Origin: Gammaproteobacteria bacterium
Lineage (GTDB): Bacteria; Pseudomonadota; Gammaproteobacteria; Competibacterales; Competibacteraceae
NCBI GenBank assembly: GCA_024234995.1
Contig: JACKNF010000011.1
Span: forward strand, 1 to 64,000
Direction of reading: 5' to 3'
DNA: 64,000 nt
How positions within the stretch are numbered: the stretch's first letter is position 1; every line of letters starts with the position of its first letter. The notes beneath the pieces are model-generated. The model had not been told where the DNA came from and ran no database searches. It saw only the letters and a list, made by a program, of their open reading frames with translations. The translations under genes and the position numbers were made by a program. Below, piece by piece: positions 60,357 through 64,000 of this stretch.

Positions 60357-63300
60357 ATGATGCTGGAAGAAAATATTAGGAAAATAATTGAATTACGTCA
60401 CGATACCCCTTATGCGGTCCTTGGGCCTCACTATGATAGCCGGGAACGGACGCTGACTATTCGCGCTTTTCTACCGCAGGCTGAACGTGCTTATGTCTTG
60501 CCGGCGGATGGGGCCGGCAAGCGCGAGATGCAACGGCTGCACCCGGAAGGGTTGTTCGCCATTCATATTCCGGGTGTAATGCACCTGGATTACCAACTGA
60601 TGGCGGTCGAAGCCGGTGGTCATACTTTCACGTTTCATGACCCCTACGCTATTCGCCTCACCTCTTTCACCAGCGCCGAAAATCAAGCGCTGCAGCAAGG
60701 TACGCTCAACACCTTCTATGACCGGTTAGGGGCGCATCCTGCCACGAGAGATGGAGTGACGGGAGTGAATTTCGCCTTGTGGGCACCCCATGCCAGCCGG
60801 GTCAGTGTGGTAGGTACCTTCAATCAGTGGGATGGACGCCGGCATCTCATGGAACGCCATACTTCCGGTGTCTGGGAAATCTTTGTGCCGGGCATCGGTC
60901 CCGGTGATTTGTACAAGTTCGAGATTCGCAATACCGAAGGTGCGGCGTTTCTTAAGACCGACCCGTTGGCATTGCAAACGGAGGTCTATCCCAGCACCGC
61001 TGCATTTGTCTGCGACCTTCAGCGTCTCCACGCTTGGGCTGATGACGTCTGGATGGCGCGGGCTACGGAAACGCTCGCTTGGACCTTACCCGTCGCCATT
61101 CATCGGGTCACGCTCGACGAGAAAACGAGCTACCGCCAATTGCAAGACTGTCTCTTGCCGCAATTGCTGGAATGGCAGTGTACGCACGTTGAGCTGGCTT
61201 TCTGGATGCCTGGCGAAACTGTTGCTAGCTATTTCACGCCCAATCCACGCCATGGCCGGCCCGAGGAACTCATGGCGTTCATCGATGCTTGCCACCAGCA
61301 CCACATCGGGGTGATTCTCGACTGGATTCCGCCCTTGATCCCGCGTGAGGGTCAAGAGCTGACCTGGTTTGATGGAACCCGGATTTACGATGTGGATGTG
61401 CCAGGTCAGCCCGATATGCTAGCTTTCAACCTGGAGCGGCCCGAAGTTTGCAATTTCCTGGCAGCCAACGCGCAGTTCTGGCGGCAGGTCTATCATGTGG
61501 ACGCGCTGCGCACCGATGTCCGCACCTTTGCTGCCCGGCTGGAAAAACAGCCGGTCACCGGGAAGCTGCAATTCCTGTTAGCGGAGCAACCGCCTCAACC
61601 CACTCTGAGCGCGCCTGAATGCGACGCTTTGGTACAAGGGCGGCACTCTCATCCCCATGCTCTGTTGGGACCACACCCGCTCGGCGAGCCGGGTCTAAAT
61701 GTGGTGCGCGCCTTGCTGCCGGATGCGGAATCGCCTTACCTATTACCCAGCGGCCGTCCGCAACTGCTATATCCTCTGCCGCCGCTGTACGCCGGCGGGC
61801 TGTTTGAAACGATTGTTGCCGCCGGGCCGGAACCGTTCCGTTATCAGCTCGGCGCCACGGAGCATGGGCAATTTCACACGTTTGCTGATCCTTATGCCGT
61901 GGCTTTTTCCATGCTCAGCGACCAGGACTGCCATCTGTTCGCCGAAGGCAATCATTATCAGATTTACCGGAATCTAGGGGCGCATCCTCGTGAAGTCGAT
62001 GGGTTGCATGGGGTCAACTTCGCGGTTTGGGCGCCCAACGCGCAGCGCGTCAGCGTCGTTGGTACCTTTAACCATTGGGACGGGCGCCGCCATCCGATGC
62101 GTTTGCGGCCCGGTTCGGGAATTTGGGAACTGTTCGTGCCTGGTTTGGCGGAAGGCGATTTGTACAAATTCGAGATCCTAGCCCGCAATGGCAATATCTT
62201 TCTGAAAACCGATCCGGTGGCTTTTCATACGGAGACACCGCCTGGTACCGCCAGTGTGGTCTATGACCAGGCAGGCAAGCATACATGGCGCGATGGTGAG
62301 TGGATGCGGCAACGCGCATGCACCAATGCCTGGGCGCAGCCTGTAACGATTTATGAGGTTCACGCGGGTTCGTGGCGGCGCAAACCGGATGGAACCTTTC
62401 TCTCCTACCGGGAATTAGCCGATCAGTTAATTCCCTATGTGCTGGAGATGGGCTTCACGCATATTGAATTTCTGCCGCTGGCTGAGCATCCCTACGGCCC
62501 CTCCTGGGGTTATCAGATCTCCAACTTCTACGCACCGACGGCCCGTTTCGGCCGCCCGGACGATCTGATGGAATTGATCGATCGCTGCCACCAGAACGGA
62601 ATCGGGGTCATTCTCGACTGGGTACCCGCGCATTTTCCGAAAGATGCCCACGCTATGGCCTGGTTCGACGGCACTTGCGTTTATGAACACGCCGACCCGC
62701 GCCAGGGTGAGCACCCCGACTGGGGAACGCTGATCTTCAACTATGGCCGCCACGAGGTGGAGAACTTCCTGATCGCCAACGCCTTATACTGGCTGGATAC
62801 CTTTCACTTCGACGGATTACGGGTCGATGCAGTGGCTTCCATGCTGTACCTGGACTATTCCAAGAAAGACTGGATTCCCAACAAGTACGGCGGCAACGAG
62901 AATCTGGAAGCGATCGAGTTCATCAAGCACACCAACGCGGTCGTTCACGCTCGTTTTCCTGGTGTGATGATGATCGCCGAAGAATCCACTGCTTGGCCGA
63001 ATGTATCGCGGCCGACGGATATCGGCGGGCTGGGTTTTGGCTTCAAATGGAACATGGGATGGATGCATGATGTGCTGTCTTACCTGAAGAATGAGCCAGT
63101 GTATCGCCGCCACCATCACGATAAGCTGACTTTCAGCATCGTCTACGCCTTCAATGAAAACTTCATCCTGTCGTTGTCGCACGACGAGGTGGTGCATCTG
63201 AAAAAATCGCTGCTCGGCAAGATGCCTGGTAACGAGCGTCAGAAATTTGCCAATCTGCGATTGCTGTATGCCTTCATGTACGGTCATCCTGGCAAGAAGC

Positions 63301-63803
63301 TGCTGTTCATGGGGGGTGAGTTCGGTCAGTCCGGCGAATGGAATCACGATGCCGAACTGGATTGGGTGCGGGCGAGCTTGCCGCTGCACCAGGGGTTACA
63401 ACGCTTTCTGGCAGCATTGAACAAACTGTATATTCAGGAACCTGCATTTTACCAAGTGGATTTTCACGGTGCCGGCTTCGAGTGGCTGGACGCGAATGGG
63501 GCGGAAACCAATGTGCTGGTCTTCCAGCGCAAGGCCCGTGATCCACGTAATGCGCTGGTGTTCGTGTTGAATTTCTCTGACCTGCCACGCCCGGCTTACC
63601 GGATCGGTGTACCGTATCCGGTGGAGTATCGGGAGCTGCTAAACAGTGATGCCCGTGAGTATGATGGCACTGGCCTGACCCTGCCGGGTGGCAAGCTCCA
63701 GGCTGAGGAGTACTCCAGCCACGGTTTCCTGTTCTCGCTGGTGCTCGATCTGCCACCGCTCAGCGCGATCGTGCTGAAACCAGCACCACCGCTGTTGGGG
63801 TGA
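60357..63803 (+). CDS. glgB: Glycogen branching enzyme with an extra degenerate N-terminal copy
   Basis: Forms alpha-1,6 branches in glycogen. The protein has 1148 residues; E. coli GlgB has 728. Residues from about 417 to the end are a complete GlgB: N1 domain, CBM48 (GVNFAVWAPNAQRVSVVGTF from 552), GH13 domain with catalytic Asp824 (GLRVDAVASML), Glu875 (MIAEES) and Asp943 (SHDEVVH), whose spacing matches E. coli 405/458/526, and a C-terminal beta domain. Residues 1 to about 416 are a second, shortened copy: N1, CBM48 (GVNFALWAPHASRVSVVGTF from 136) and part of a barrel. That copy keeps Asp387 and Glu410 only 23 apart, lacks the region I His (VILDWIPPLIP) and has no region IV or beta domain, so it is probably inactive. 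The ATG at 60357 follows GAGAAGG; the TTG at 60318 is less likely. Confidence 0.96.
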   Translation: MMLEENIRKIIELRHDTPYAVLGPHYDSRERTLTIRAFLPQAERAYVLPADGAGKREMQRLHPEGLFAIHIPGVMHLDYQLMAVEAGGHTFTFHDPYAIRLTSFTSAENQALQQGTLNTFYDRLGAHPATRDGVTGVNFALWAPHASRVSVVGTFNQWDGRRHLMERHTSGVWEIFVPGIGPGDLYKFEIRNTEGAAFLKTDPLALQTEVYPSTAAFVCDLQRLHAWADDVWMARATETLAWTLPVAIHRVTLDEKTSYRQLQDCLLPQLLEWQCTHVELAFWMPGETVASYFTPNPRHGRPEELMAFIDACHQHHIGVILDWIPPLIPREGQELTWFDGTRIYDVDVPGQPDMLAFNLERPEVCNFLAANAQFWRQVYHVDALRTDVRTFAARLEKQPVTGKLQFLLAEQPPQPTLSAPECDALVQGRHSHPHALLGPHPLGEPGLNVVRALLPDAESPYLLPSGRPQLLYPLPPLYAGGLFETIVAAGPEPFRYQLGATEHGQFHTFADPYAVAFSMLSDQDCHLFAEGNHYQIYRNLGAHPREVDGLHGVNFAVWAPNAQRVSVVGTFNHWDGRRHPMRLRPGSGIWELFVPGLAEGDLYKFEILARNGNIFLKTDPVAFHTETPPGTASVVYDQAGKHTWRDGEWMRQRACTNAWAQPVTIYEVHAGSWRRKPDGTFLSYRELADQLIPYVLEMGFTHIEFLPLAEHPYGPSWGYQISNFYAPTARFGRPDDLMELIDRCHQNGIGVILDWVPAHFPKDAHAMAWFDGTCVYEHADPRQGEHPDWGTLIFNYGRHEVENFLIANALYWLDTFHFDGLRVDAVASMLYLDYSKKDWIPNKYGGNENLEAIEFIKHTNAVVHARFPGVMMIAEESTAWPNVSRPTDIGGLGFGFKWNMGWMHDVLSYLKNEPVYRRHHHDKLTFSIVYAFNENFILSLSHDEVVHLKKSLLGKMPGNERQKFANLRLLYAFMYGHPGKKLLFMGGEFGQSGEWNHDAELDWVRASLPLHQGLQRFLAALNKLYIQEPAFYQVDFHGAGFEWLDANGAETNVLVFQRKARDPRNALVFVLNFSDLPRPAYRIGVPYPVEYRELLNSDAREYDGTGLTLPGGKLQAEEYSSHGFLFSLVLDLPPLSAIVLKPAPPLLG

Positions 63804-63837
63804 TGGTCAGGGACGCTCTGCTTTTCAAGCGGGAAGC

Positions 63838-63873
63838 GGGGGTACTGCTAAAATCCGTACCCCCTAGTTCTTT
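63838..63873 (+). terminator. Probable terminator downstream of glgB
   Basis: GGGGGTAC (63838-63845) and GTACCCCC (63857-63864) form a perfect 8-bp stem around an 11-base loop, followed by TAGTTCTTT. It lies 35 bases after the glgB stop and suggests that glgB ends its transcript here rather than continuing into glgC or glgA. Confidence 0.7.
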
Positions 63874-63974
63874 GGCTTAATCCATCTTTAACAAGATGCC
63901 ATCGATATTCAGGCTAAGCATCAATTAATATATTGATTTTTTTGAAAAATTTAGACAAGATGTATTAGGTGATT

Positions 63975-64000
63975 CTAGAATTTCACCTTGAGACCGTCAA
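63975..64000 (-). CDS. Possible 3' end of an outer-membrane beta-barrel protein gene
   Basis: Only eight codons are inside the window. Read on the minus strand they give DGLKVKF followed by TAG. A C-terminal Phe after alternating polar and hydrophobic residues is the assembly signal of outer-membrane porins, but so short a stretch can occur by chance. The rest would lie to the right of the window. Confidence 0.3.

Noticed and set aside
62817..63389. 190-codon frame opposite the catalytic part of glgB
   Set aside because: The plus strand encodes the invariant GH13 catalytic regions here; the reverse frame has no independent support.
60357..63803. Assembly artefact as the cause of the doubled branching enzyme
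   Set aside because: The two copies differ at about one third of aligned residues and the first lacks specific segments, so it is not a duplicated read or contig; the frame is open throughout.

Overview
The window looks like a chromosomal segment of a gammaproteobacterium with moderate-to-high GC. The evidence is gene order: ffs-dnaX-ybaB-recR, rpsP-rimM-trmD-rplS with ffh upstream, ypjD beside ffh, and pyrG-kdsA-eno-ftsB-ispD-ispF-truD all have the classical gammaproteobacterial arrangement. The glycogen genes (a PGM1-type phosphoglucomutase at the left edge and a giant branching enzyme at the right edge) together with an aa3-type oxidase would fit a glycogen-accumulating lineage such as the Competibacter group. 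That placement is an inference, not something the sequence proves.

Layout. 1-4.6 kb: 5' part of pgm, a stand-alone DUF2126 putative amidoligase, a ComF-type phosphoribosyltransferase and a small membrane protein. 5.4-8.1 kb: a GGDEF protein followed by bioH and bioC. 8.2-17.0 kb: a long plus-strand cytochrome c oxidase operon (DUF2244, coxB, coxA, an encapsulated-ferritin homologue, a small membrane protein, ctaG, coxC, surf1, a SCO-like protein, ctaA, ctaB) with one small DUF2909 gene on the opposite strand. 17.0-22.0 kb: PilZ protein, enoyl-CoA hydratase, RlmI-type methyltransferase and an HSP90-family protein. 22.1-28.3 kb: minus-strand housekeeping genes, including the 4.5S SRP RNA. 28.6-31.2 kb: a secreted subtilisin-like protease placed between rpsP and ffh. 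31.3-43.7 kb: ffh, ypjD, corB, a FlaA1/CapD-type sugar-nucleotide enzyme and the truD-to-pyrG block. 43.8-51.3 kb: a six-gene minus-strand glycosylation operon divergent from a type IV pilin gene that carries a sigma-54 promoter. 51.3-60.1 kb: RND efflux pump, a DUF2202 protein, and a two-component system divergent from a Spy/CpxP-like protein. 60.3-63.8 kb: a 1148-residue glycogen branching enzyme. The last 26 bases look like the end of an outer-membrane beta-barrel gene.

How the genes fit together. The cox block holds the three core subunits, the CuA/CuB assembly factors (SCO-like, CtaG, SURF1) and both haem A synthesis enzymes, so it is close to self-sufficient for building an aa3-type oxidase. 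The glycosylation operon holds two GtrB/DPM-type glycosyltransferases, a GtrA membrane protein, a methyltransferase, a GT39 transferase and a TMTC-like membrane TPR transferase. Its position against pilA suggests pilin or other surface O-glycosylation. DGC and PilZ proteins point to cyclic-di-GMP control of surface behaviour.

The most unusual items are: (1) a branching enzyme with an extra N-terminal, degenerate copy of itself; (2) an EncFtn-type ferritin with all metal-site residues but no visible encapsulin gene or targeting tail, inside the oxidase operon; (3) the pilin-linked TMTC-like glycosylation cassette. Where the longest reading frame lacked support, start codons were chosen from ribosome-binding sites and family N-termini.
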